Shown here: one piece after another, positions 26,638-36,384 of the stretch
Position numbering within the stretch: the stretch's first letter is position 1
Layout of the letters: the number at the start of each line of letters is the position of its first letter
Assembly: GCA_035934555.1 (NCBI GenBank)
Contig: DASYXT010000063.1
Coordinates: 10,828-74,827 of the forward strand
Source of the DNA: DASYXT01 sp035934555
Lineage (GTDB): Bacteria; Verrucomicrobiota; Verrucomicrobiia; Limisphaerales; UBA8199
Length of the DNA stretch: 64,000 bases
Direction of reading: 5' to 3'
Position numbers and translations under genes: made by a program
Notes under the pieces: generated by a model
Seen by the model: the letters and a program-made list of their open reading frames with translations, nothing else
Database searches by the model: none
What the model was told of the DNA's origin: nothing

Positions 26638-27456
26638 TTATCTTCCGGTTGGCGTGGCCTGAAAATAGGGCTGCTTGCCGTAGTGCTGATAGGCCTGCGA
26701 GGCAAGGGTGGTGTCCGATAGATTGGGCCACTGGTTCGAGGGGAAGTGCGGTCCCGCCGCCAGTTGCTGCGCCGTGATTCCAGATTCAAGCCGGTCATGA
26801 CTTGTGTTCCAGGTGAAGGCCTGCGGAGGCAACACATAAAGATTGTTGCCCAGGTTCAGGCTCGAATCGGGTTGCAGGAGCACATAGACCAGGCGCCCGG
26901 CCGGCAAATCGACGGCCAGGTTGTTTACCTTGCCCAGTGGCGCATTCTGCACATTGATGACTGGCATGCCTAGCAAGACGCTGGCTTTGTGCACATTATG
27001 AAAAGTCCCCTGGTTGGCCGGTGTGCTCCCCTGCCACCACGGGCTTTGGCCGAAGTAAGAATACACACTATCAACAAATGAGGCCTGTTGCCACTGACCC
27101 GGTTTGTCAATCGCGGCTGTGTACTTGGGCGCGCCTTCGATCTTGGCGGCTGTCACATTGACATGAATCTCCTTATTAGACGGCACCGTCTGGGTGAAAA
27201 CTTGGGGTGCGACAGCCACCCGTCCTTGCGGTGTGGCAACAATCCCGTAGAGAATCCGCCCTGACTCCAAATCGACCATGAGGTTGTTGAGGTTCCCGAT
27301 CTTTTGGTTATCCGAGCTGACTACTTGATTCCCGTAAACCTCATTTACTTTGTTCACTTGGCCAATCCCGTTTTGGGATTGGGCATAGAGTCCAGGGCCG
27401 GTTAACAACAGGGCCACCCCCGTCGCGATTCCGATTATTGCGTATTTTGACTTCAT
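26638..27456 (-). CDS. Exported protein with two PRC-barrel domains
   Basis: 272 residues with a signal peptide (YAIIGIATGVALLLTGPGLYA). Two PRC-barrel-like units are visible: one at about 42-105 (GNQVVSSDNQKIGNLNNLMVD, then GRILYGIVATPQGRVAVAP) and one at about 160-215 (LLGMPVINVQNAPLGKVNNL, then GRLVYVLLQPD). PRC-barrels are small beta domains that bind partners; in such exported proteins the role is unknown, though envelope stress is often suggested. The gene has a strong ribosome site (AAGGAG, 8 bp before ATG), follows the BON lipoprotein gene on the same strand and ends at a clear terminator, so the two probably form an operon. Confidence 0.8.
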   Translation of the reverse strand: MKSKYAIIGIATGVALLLTGPGLYAQSQNGIGQVNKVNEVYGNQVVSSDNQKIGNLNNLMVDLESGRILYGIVATPQGRVAVAPQVFTQTVPSNKEIHVNVTAAKIEGAPKYTAAIDKPGQWQQASFVDSVYSYFGQSPWWQGSTPANQGTFHNVHKASVLLGMPVINVQNAPLGKVNNLAVDLPAGRLVYVLLQPDSSLNLGNNLYVLPPQAFTWNTSHDRLESGITAQQLAAGPHFPSNQWPNLSDTTLASQAYQHYGKQPYFQATPTGR

Positions 27457-27475
27457 AACTTTATCTCCTTCTCCT

Positions 27476-27505
27476 CCAGCCGGCCGGCACTCGCCGGCCG
27501 GCTGG
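27476..27505. repeat. Perfect 13-bp hairpin between the BON and PRC-barrel genes
   Basis: CCAGCCGGCCGGC and its complement are separated by ACTC. The hairpin lies between the BON stop and the ribosome binding site of the PRC-barrel gene. On the minus strand no U-tract follows, so it is more likely an mRNA stabiliser, processing site or partial attenuator than a full terminator. Confidence 0.7.
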
Positions 27506-27540
27506 ATAAAATCAGAAAACCCCGCGCTTAGTACTCGAAC

Positions 27541-28275
27541 TCACGGACCGGCGACGTTCAACTCGTCCTGGACATTGCTGCCGCCTGCCGCCTCCCGCAC
27601 GGTGGACACAATCGCCTGCTTCTGCTGCTGACTTTGCACAGTGCCTTGCAAAACCACCTGGCCGTTAGCCACGTTGATGTTGACGCTCGGCAGTATCGAG
27701 GAAAGCTGGGTATCCGTGCGCAAACCTTGCAAAATCCGCTGGGCCAGGGTGCGGTCGGTTTCGTTCAGGCCCTGGACATGCAAACTGAAGATGTCACCGG
27801 TAGCGGTATTCATATAGCGACCCGTGGGCGCTGAATAATAGCGTTGGTTATTCGGAGGGTATTGGGTAGCCGGCACGTACACCTGGCCCGCAGGCATACC
27901 CGGCGTTGCCATTCGGTCTTGAACGCTGACCACGCCATGCGTGTTGCTCACCACTGAGTCGATGCTCTGTCGTGCCTGCTCGTCGGGCACGCTTCCGGTC
28001 AGGGTGGCTACACCGTCCTGCACGAACACGTTCACGTCAGTGGCGGGGCCAGCCAGTGGACCGTTATTGAGTTCTTGTTTGATGCGCAGGGCCACGGAGT
28101 GATCCGAATCGGGTTGCAGGTTCTCCGACCCGCCTCGGCCGGTGTCGTAGGTCGAGACGGAGGAGCCGGCCGCACCCATCGCGGGTTGGTTGGCCGAACT
28201 ATACCCAGAGTGTGACGCACAGCCGGCGATTAACCCCGCCGCCGCGGCTACCGTCAGAAATGGTGCCATTTTCAT
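27541..28275 (-). CDS. Lipoprotein with two BON domains
   Basis: 244-residue envelope lipoprotein. Signal with lipobox AAAAGLIAGC (Cys19 after MKMAPFLTV). The first BON domain lies at about 62-120 (SVALRIKQELNNGPLAG, FVQDGVATLTGSVPDEQARQSI) and the second at about 175-243 (TLAQRILQGLRTDTQLSS, VANGQVVLQGTVQSQQQKQAI). BON domains bind membranes or ligands, as in OsmY and Kbp. ATG 28275 is preceded by AGGAA at a suitable distance; the longer open frame upstream is antisense to the DHH gene. It probably forms an envelope-stress operon with the PRC-barrel gene. Confidence 0.85.
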   Translation of the reverse strand: MKMAPFLTVAAAAGLIAGCASHSGYSSANQPAMGAAGSSVSTYDTGRGGSENLQPDSDHSVALRIKQELNNGPLAGPATDVNVFVQDGVATLTGSVPDEQARQSIDSVVSNTHGVVSVQDRMATPGMPAGQVYVPATQYPPNNQRYYSAPTGRYMNTATGDIFSLHVQGLNETDRTLAQRILQGLRTDTQLSSILPSVNINVANGQVVLQGTVQSQQQKQAIVSTVREAAGGSNVQDELNVAGP

Positions 28276-28443
28276 AAAAACTATGTTCCTTTCAGTGCTC
28301 GGTTTTGGTCTTACTTCCTTGAAATAAATTTCGGCGGAATTGCCAGGTTGGCTATGGGGTTTGGCACCCAGCCCGCCAAGCTGCCGTCGTTGTACAAAAA
28401 TCCCCGCTGGCCACCCATCGGAGCTTCCGTTACTGTGGGCAGC

Positions 28444-29385
28444 ATGACGAAATCGTTGCCGAGGCCGGAGGTCATTCTTACCCACGAGAGCGACTTGGAC
28501 GGTCTGGTTGCCGGCGTCCTGTTGCAGCGGCTGGCGCGGAAGCTGTTCAACACCGACGTGCGGCTGGAGGCCTGCAATTATAATTATTGGCGACAGCGGG
28601 AGCTGCGCGAGCGTTCGGGCTGGATTACGGACCTGACGTTCGAGTCCCGGCTGGACCGGCCGAACTGGGCGATCATCGACCACCATGTCACCGATGCGGT
28701 GCCTAAGAGCGCGCTGCTTATCCATGACACCACGAAATCCGCCGGCTTGCTCTGCTATGAATTGTGCCGCGAAGAAGGACTCAATTCACCGGAACTGGAC
28801 CGGTTGGTGCACCTCAATAATGTGGCCGACCTTTTTCTGGAGGAGGACCCGGATTTCGTTCTGGCGAGCGATTACGCCAACCTGGTCAAAAGCTATCAAT
28901 TCTGGAACTTGCACACGCTGTTGGAGGGCCAAATTGAGAAGCTGCTGGACCATGCGTTGCTGGAGGTGATGGCGGTAAAACGGCGCGTCGAGAACCCCCT
29001 TGGGTTCGCCTGGAGCAGGAACAACATCACCGAGCTGAGCCCGACGGTGGGTTTTGTGGATACGGTGGTGGGGAACAATAACATGATTGTGCACCAGCTT
29101 TTGGAGCAGGAGGCGACCCGGTTTCTGGTGCTGGTGACATTGTTCCGCCGGCCCAACGGGGTCATTATCGCCAGCCTGCGCAGCCGGCATGGCGAAGCGC
29201 TGAAGGTGGCGGAGAAACTTCAAGGCGGAGGGCACGCCAACGCCAGCGGCGCTACCCTGCCTCGCTCGGTGAAAAGCATTCCTGACGCGGTAACTTACTT
29301 GCGCCAGGTCCTCAACCCCAAGAAAGACGACGCGCTCAACAGCCTCGAAGCAATTTTTGCCGCCGTCGAGGCCAGCCAGCGCTGA
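28444..29385 (+). CDS. DHH-family phosphoesterase
   Basis: 313-residue DHH/DHHA1 phosphoesterase, a second one in the window besides nrnA. Seen: VILTHESDLDGLVAGVLL (DxD motif), WAIIDHHVTD (DHH), LVHLNNVADLF and the C-terminal KLQGGGHANASGATL. The family hydrolyses short RNA, cyclic dinucleotides or related phosphodiesters; compared with NrnA the second motif region differs and the substrate is open. ATG 28444 begins directly before the first strand. It is divergent from the BON gene and followed by a perfect GC hairpin. Confidence 0.85.
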   Translation: MTKSLPRPEVILTHESDLDGLVAGVLLQRLARKLFNTDVRLEACNYNYWRQRELRERSGWITDLTFESRLDRPNWAIIDHHVTDAVPKSALLIHDTTKSAGLLCYELCREEGLNSPELDRLVHLNNVADLFLEEDPDFVLASDYANLVKSYQFWNLHTLLEGQIEKLLDHALLEVMAVKRRVENPLGFAWSRNNITELSPTVGFVDTVVGNNNMIVHQLLEQEATRFLVLVTLFRRPNGVIIASLRSRHGEALKVAEKLQGGGHANASGATLPRSVKSIPDAVTYLRQVLNPKKDDALNSLEAIFAAVEASQR

Positions 29386-29405
29386 AAGCCGCCTCTCGGC
29401 GGCTT
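29386..29405 (+). terminator. Hairpin directly after the DHH gene
   Basis: AAGCCGCC and GGCGGCTT form a perfect 8-bp stem with a TCTC loop, starting one base after the stop codon. Only a weak T-run follows (TTGTCATT), so termination may be partial. Confidence 0.55.
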
Positions 29406-29438
29406 GTCATTCCCGCCGGGACTATTATCTTTGCAATC

Positions 29439-30053
29439 GTGAACGGAAAGTGGAGCAGGTTTGGGCCTTACGTTTTGATGCTGATTGCGGCGTTGTCGCG
29501 ATGGCCAAAGCTGTTTCCACCGAATTTCAGCGCGTTTTACGCTTTGGCTTTCTGCGCCGGCGTGTTCTTTCCCGGCCGTTTGAAATGGCTTCTGCCGTTG
29601 GGCACGATGGTCGTCACTGACGTGCTATTGAACCTCTTCTACTACCACCAGTCGGTCGCGAGTTGGTACATGCTGGTGAAGCTGCTGTCGTTCGCCGGGT
29701 TGGTCGGCTTGGGCGGGCTCTTTTCCCCCAAGCAGTCATGGCTCACCCTGCTGTGCGGCGGCTTGCTTGGCGCCGTGCTTTTTTACTTCATCACCAATAC
29801 CGCGTCGTGGCTCTACAACCCGGAGTATGCAAAGACTCTTGCCGGATGGATTCAGGCGCTAACCAACGGCACACCAAACTACCCGCCCACCTGGTCCTTC
29901 TTTCGTAACACACTTTTCAGCGGCGGGCTCTTTACGGGCCTGTTCGCCGCAGGCTACCAAATGACCGCGCCGGCCGAATCCGCAGAGGAAAAAGAGGACA
30001 AACCGGCCGAGGAACCCGAGCCGGGTGAGGCGCCGGATGAGGCGCAAGCTTAA
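29439..30053 (+). CDS. DUF6580-like integral membrane protein
   Basis: 204-residue membrane protein resembling the DUF6580 family common in Verrucomicrobiota. Seen: a start region SRWPKLFPPNFSAFYALAFCAGVFF, the motif LPLGTMVVTDVLLNLFYYHQS in helices 2-3, and later GLLGAVLFYFITNTASWLYNPEY and WSFFRNTLFSGGLFTGLFAAG. About five membrane segments precede an acidic, Pro/Glu-rich C-terminal tail of about 35 residues. Some relatives are thought to be substrate-binding or transporter-like, but no function is established. The start is GTG. Confidence 0.75.
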   Translation: MNGKWSRFGPYVLMLIAALSRWPKLFPPNFSAFYALAFCAGVFFPGRLKWLLPLGTMVVTDVLLNLFYYHQSVASWYMLVKLLSFAGLVGLGGLFSPKQSWLTLLCGGLLGAVLFYFITNTASWLYNPEYAKTLAGWIQALTNGTPNYPPTWSFFRNTLFSGGLFTGLFAAGYQMTAPAESAEEKEDKPAEEPEPGEAPDEAQA

Positions 30054-30100
30054 GCCGCGCGGTCGGCCGGATTTTAGAACAACGCCTCCGGAACGCAGAT

Positions 30101-32194
30101 TTACCGCCCGCCGGACTTGTGCCGGAAGAGTGTTGATGGAATAGGACCCTTTGGGATCTGCGGCCCGCTCCAGGCGACGCTTAAATCGGGTATGCCCTTA
30201 AGCCCATGAGCGTAGTAAAGCCGGAATGGGTGGAGGCCGGCTTGCAAGCGGATGCTGCCGCTCCGCTCCTCGCCGGCAGGGTAGCCGAAATCCGCATCAA
30301 TGACTCTGGCATCATGGATGCGCAGCACAGCGCCGGTATCAGCGCGCAGATAGAAGGTATAATCGCCATCGCGCGGAGCCTCAATGTAGCCTTTAAAAAA
30401 CAAGTCGATGTTGTCCTTATGCGTGAGTTTCGCCAGGTCGGGCACGGCCGCAACGCCCTGTGCGACTGAGGACAGCAACTCGAAGTCCGGCACCCAAGGG
30501 AAGGGTCCTTCGAAGGCTTGCCATTCCAGACCTTCGCTGGTAGCAGAAGCCACCTCCGCTGGGACTAACTCCAGGTCATAAGGGCGGGGAGCGCTGGAAT
30601 TGGCACGGCGCGCCTGGAGCACGAGCGCCTGCATTTGTTGTTCGAGCGTGGGATTGCTCGGCGCGAGATTGTTGGTTTCCTTCGGATCGACGGAGACATC
30701 GTAGATTTCGAACGGATCGGCCGCGGCCTGAATGTTGTACCGAACGCCGGCGTAGGAACCAGTTCGCACCAGTTGCATCTGGCCGCGCTTGCGGTTGCGA
30801 TGGCTGGCAGCAAATACTGAATAATCTGGCGTCCGCCCCTGCTCGAAATACTCGACGTAAACGTAATTGCCGCCAGCGGCTTGACCGCGCCCGGTCAGGT
30901 CAGATAGCAGCGAGATCCCATCGGCGCGAGCCGGAGCCGGAACTCCGGCAACCTCGGCAAAGGTCCGCAGCCAATCGTAGGAAATGCTGGGCTGCGTGAC
31001 TACTCTGCCCTGGGGGATGTGCCCAGGCCACCGTGCGAGTGTGGGCACGCGCTCACCGCCCTCCCAGCAGTCGCGCTTGATCCCGTCAAAAGGCCCGAAG
31101 CTGTCGAAAAAATCGGCGCGCAATGGTTCGTGAGGAATGTACGATTCGATACTCGGGGCCATTGTCGGACGTGAAAACGATTAACGTCTGCCGGTCAATA
31201 TGGAGATCGCGCAAGAGTTGCAGCAGGTCGCCGACGGCGTCGTCGAGCCGGCGCACCGCCGTCGCATAGCGCTTATAGACATCGGGCCAGGGCACGTTGG
31301 GCGTCGCCGAGTCCTGGTCATCATCGTAAGTAGCGTTGGCGTAATCCGGGTGCATCCACGAATCGACAGCGCCCGAAGCGGTGGTAATCATGTGACCTGG
31401 AACACCGAGCCATTGGATGCCGCCATGCAAACCGCCCCCACCTGGGTAAGGCTGGGTCGGCAGTTCCTGCACCGCGTGCGGAGTGTCGTAGGCGAGATAC
31501 ATGAAAAAGGGCTGGGCGGAGTTGGTGCGCTGATGCTGCACCAGCCATTGTTTGGCCCAGGCGGTCCACAAATCGGCCGTGTAGCATTTGTCGAGCTCGG
31601 GAGTCCGGTTCCGGGCTCCGTCCCAGACTTCCTTGGGTTTGTGGTCAGAGCTGTAAAGGGCCTCTTTGGGATAATGCTCGTGGCCATCGACGTGGCGCAC
31701 GTAGCCAAAGAAAGAGTCGAACCCTCGTTTAGTTGGGAAAGCCGGCCAGGAATCAGGGCTGGGATTTGGGCCGCCATTGCCTTGCAGCCCCCATTTGCCG
31801 ACCGCTACGGTGGCATACCCGGCGCGAGCCAGCACCGTCGCCAGGGTATGGTTGTGCTCCAGGGCTTTATCGAATTGGTTGTCGCGCACGTTGGCGTGGC
31901 CCTGGCTGACGCCAAGCAGAATCGACGCACGGGACGGCGCGCACACCGGCGCGGCGCAGTAATGGTCCCGCAACTGGACTCCTTGATTGGCGAGCTTATC
32001 GAGGTGAGGCGTCAGTTCGAATGGTTGGCTGGACAGATGTGCGGCTTTGCGGTTGTTTTGAAAAAAAACGCCCAAGTCGCCCCAACCCAGGTCGTCCGTC
32101 AGGATAAAAAGAATGTTGGGGGGCTGCGCGGCGGCAAGGCTTCCGGCGGTGAGTATGTACAAGAAGCCCGCTATCAGCAGTCGCCGGAGCGAGT

Positions 32195-32198
<4 letters not shown>
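30101..32198 (-). pseudogene. Secreted sulfatase with C-terminal PA14 domain, frameshifted
   Basis: Two overlapping frames together encode one sulfatase of about 698 residues. The first part has a signal peptide (LLIAGFLYILTAGSLAAA), the metal-site start NILFILTDDLGWGD, the formylglycine motif CAPSR with Cys86, and VAVGKWGL, and runs up to FTSDNGP. The second part continues with SIESYIPHEP, DCWEGGERVPTLARWPG and a terminal PA14-like carbohydrate-binding domain (LFFKGYIEAPRDGDYTFYL). The frame breaks at a run of four G on the plus strand (31155-31158); removing one base restores TSDNGPSIES. It starts with GTG overlapping the rpoD stop. Real mutation, assembly error or recoding cannot be separated here. 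Confidence 0.8.
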
Positions 32199-34027
<1,829 letters not shown>

Positions 34028-34076
34028 AGTACTTCAAATTCAAAATCTTCTCGGACCGACCAAAACAGATATGCCC

Positions 34077-34105
34077 ATATTGTGAACCGAGTTGCTTTGA
34101 GTCAA
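34077..34105 (-). promoter_or_regulatory. Candidate promoter of rpoD
   Basis: On the minus strand TTGACT (34105-34100) and CAATAT (34082-34077) are 17 bp apart and lie about 50 bp upstream of the rpoD ATG. The -35 box is good and the -10 box is weak, so this is a candidate only. Confidence 0.35.
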
Positions 34106-34333
34106 GCGGTGAAAACTTTCGCGCCGATTCCCATTCGTCACACCGCGAGCGCAGCCCGCTGGTTTTCGGCTCCTACAGATTCTTCGCATGACCATTATGG
34201 CTCTTGTGGAACTTACGCGCCCCCATGCAGCACATCAAGAGAGAATCGTTGACACTTCATTCGGGCAAGCACGGACCCTCACTCGGGACAATTGCGGATG
34301 CCTGGTTCGGCCGGGCCGCAGCAAAAAAACCTT
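34106..34333. other. Non-coding upstream region of rpoD
   Basis: No credible gene or strong structure is seen between the candidate rpoD promoter and the family A repeat. Short open frames here lack ribosome sites and family features. A plus-strand TTGACA near 34249 has no acceptable -10 partner. Confidence 0.4.
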
Positions 34334-34456
34334 CGGAGCGCGGACTTTAGCGCAAGTCCGCAGCAATGTCCTGCTGCAAGATGTGCCCCGAGTTGCAGGC
34401 GTGCTCAGCCATTTCATCGTGCTGCGGACTAAAGTCAGACTAAAGTCCCCGCTCCG
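34334..34456. repeat. Palindromic repeat element, family A (copy 3)
   Basis: The left arm begins CGGAGCGCGGACTTTAG and contains a small internal insertion CGCAA. The right arm ends in AAGTCCCCGCTCCG and, like copy 1, has a duplicated ACTAAAGT block. On the minus strand the right arm encodes the end of the alpha/beta hydrolase gene (ERGL-stop). It lies at the end of the nine-gene cluster. Confidence 0.82.
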
Positions 34457-35219
34457 AGTTTTCGAGAAAACTGCGCACCACACGTAAAAAATCGGCGGCA
34501 TTTTCTGTGTGCGGCAAATGTCCCGCGCCGGGAATCGTTGTAAACTCGGCGTGGGGAAACAAAACCCGAATGCCAGGGAAATCCTCTTCACTCAAATAAT
34601 CCGAATGCTCACCGCGGATAAAGAGCGCCGAACCGGTGAACGGGCTTGAGCCCGTGACGGCGACATTTAGGTTGGGATAATTCTCCCACAGTTCGTTCAA
34701 TCCGATGCGCCAAAAAAACTTTCCCGCAGGATCCCGCGCGAGGTTTTTAAGCAGAAGACGACGGGTCGCCAAATCGGGGATGGCGGGTTCCAGCGCTTGT
34801 TCGAGGGGCCGCCGGTCAGAAAACATCGCCAGGTCCAGGCGCCGCAAAGCGGAAAAAAGGTCATTATGCCGCGGTTCGTACGCGTGCGGCGCAATATCCA
34901 CCACGATCAGTTTCAGGAGCCGGTCGGGATGTTCCAAGGCGAACTGCATCGCGGTCTTGCCGCCGAGCGAGTGCCCGATTAGATGGGTTTGCGAAAGACC
35001 TTCCGCTTGTAATACCTCGAGGATGTCCTTGGTCATGACCTGAAGGTCCATCACGTCGCTGTGCGGTGATCGCCCATGGTTTCGCAGGTCCGCGGCGACA
35101 ACCCGGTAACTGTCGGACAAATGGCGGCTCACAGTTTGCCAGTTGTCACACGAGCCGAATAGGCCGTGCAGAATCAGCACCGGCTCACCTTGGCCGTAAC
35201 TCTCAAGATGCAAAAGCAT
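34440..35219 (-). CDS. Alpha/beta hydrolase (YbfF-like esterase)
   Basis: 259-residue alpha/beta-fold hydrolase, probably an esterase or thioesterase. Seen: LILHGLFGSCDNW (oxyanion HG motif), VVAADLRNHGRSPHS, the nucleophile elbow LIGHSLGGKTAMQFA with Ser near 101, FIRGEHSDYL for the acid, and IPGAGHLPHTENA with the catalytic His. The NHGRSPHS block is typical of the YbfF/ABHD11 group. The last residues SERGL and the stop come from repeat A. ATG 35219 overlaps the preceding glycosyltransferase by 17 bp, making it the last gene of the nine-gene cluster. Confidence 0.87.
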   Translation of the reverse strand: MLLHLESYGQGEPVLILHGLFGSCDNWQTVSRHLSDSYRVVAADLRNHGRSPHSDVMDLQVMTKDILEVLQAEGLSQTHLIGHSLGGKTAMQFALEHPDRLLKLIVVDIAPHAYEPRHNDLFSALRRLDLAMFSDRRPLEQALEPAIPDLATRRLLLKNLARDPAGKFFWRIGLNELWENYPNLNVAVTGSSPFTGSALFIRGEHSDYLSEEDFPGIRVLFPHAEFTTIPGAGHLPHTENAADFLRVVRSFLENSERGL

Positions 35220-36384
35220 GTCGCCGCGCTCGCTCGTACACGGCAAGAGTCTCTGCTGCGGTACGGTTCCAGTCAAATTTCTGCGCCTGGGCAAGCCCGG
35301 CCGCCCGCAACCGGTTTCGCGCGGCGGCGTCTGTGGCCAGAATGTATAATTCTCTGGCGATGGTATGAAAGTCTTCGGGCTCGATCTTGGCGGCGGCATC
35401 ACCCAGCACCTCGCCCAAAGATCCACGGCTGGATGCCAGGACCGGACACCCGCAAGCCATGGCTTCGACCGGCGGCATCCCGAAGCCTTCGAACAGCGAG
35501 GGATAGGCGAACACTTCCGCGGCGCGGTACAAATCGGGCAATTGGTCGTCGGGCACGAACCCCAGGCACCGGATGTCGGCGGCGAAGGGCGACTGGCGGA
35601 TGGCGTTATGGATCGCTTCAGCGCCATGCCAATCGCTGCCGCCCAATGCCAGGTGCCAGTCGGAGTGTGTGGCCGCTTTGAATTCCTCGAACGCCGAGAT
35701 GAGGCGCACATGATTCTTGCCGGGATGTTCGAGGCGTGCCACATACAAACAAAACGGGCGAGTTAGGCCGTACTGCCGCGCCACCGCCTCCCGCGCTTTC
35801 TCGCGGGAGCCGGGGAAAAACCGCTCATGCTCCAGGCCGTTGCGCACGACGCTGATTCGCTCGGGCGGCAGGCCAAAAAACCGGACGATGTCCTGCGCGG
35901 TGGCTTCACTGACCGCGATGATCGCGTCCTGCCGGCGAGCAAGGCGGCGCGCGACGGTCCGTCCGTAAAACATGCGCTTGCGATCATATTTGCCGGTAAG
36001 CCGGAATGGAGCCAGGTCATGGATGGTGGCCACGCGCGGACAAGGTCTGGGCCAGAGCATTCGGCGGTAACTGGGCGTATGCAGCAGGTCCAGTTGATAG
36101 CGGCCGACCCACCGTGGCAAAGCGACCTGGTGCCACAGGATGTTGCGGACCGGCGGCCGGAAACGTTCCGGCACAGGAATGATTTGCGCCTTGTCCTTGG
36201 CGAACTCGAGCAGCGGCAGGTCTTCCTCCAGCACGAACAGAACGAACTGGTTCCCGCCAGTGTTTTTGAGCATGGCTCGCACCAAGGCCAGCAAATATTG
36301 CGCGATGCCGGTTTTGCCGCGCTGAATGACCGAGGTGGACAAACCAATACGCATCGGGGCAGTCTGCCGCGCGGGCGCGGTCAC
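35203..36384 (-). CDS. GT4-family glycosyltransferase
   Basis: 393-residue GT-B glycosyltransferase, retaining (GT4) type. Seen: the N-terminal domain with RIGLSTSVIQRGKTGIAQYLLALVRA and HDLAPFRLTGKYDRKR, and the donor domain with FCLYVARLEHPGKNHVRLISAF, CLGFVPDDQLPDLYRAAEVFAYPSLFEGFG and PPVEAMACGCPVLASSRGSLGEV, with the EGFGxPxxE signature. It starts with GTG overlapping the upstream stop by 4 bp (GTGA); an ATG at 36354 is an alternative that matches the domain start closely. Likely adds a sugar to the product of the cluster. Confidence 0.88.
   Translation of the reverse strand: MTAPARQTAPMRIGLSTSVIQRGKTGIAQYLLALVRAMLKNTGGNQFVLFVLEEDLPLLEFAKDKAQIIPVPERFRPPVRNILWHQVALPRWVGRYQLDLLHTPSYRRMLWPRPCPRVATIHDLAPFRLTGKYDRKRMFYGRTVARRLARRQDAIIAVSEATAQDIVRFFGLPPERISVVRNGLEHERFFPGSREKAREAVARQYGLTRPFCLYVARLEHPGKNHVRLISAFEEFKAATHSDWHLALGGSDWHGAEAIHNAIRQSPFAADIRCLGFVPDDQLPDLYRAAEVFAYPSLFEGFGMPPVEAMACGCPVLASSRGSLGEVLGDAAAKIEPEDFHTIARELYILATDAAARNRLRAAGLAQAQKFDWNRTAAETLAVYERARRHAFAS

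Noticed and set aside
28276..28725. Minus-strand extension upstream of the BON lipoprotein
   Set aside because: It is antisense to the DHH gene, and the lipoprotein signal begins at 28275 with a ribosome site.
35220..35744. Minus-strand extension of the alpha/beta hydrolase frame
   Set aside because: It lies within the GT4 gene in another frame and has no hydrolase features.
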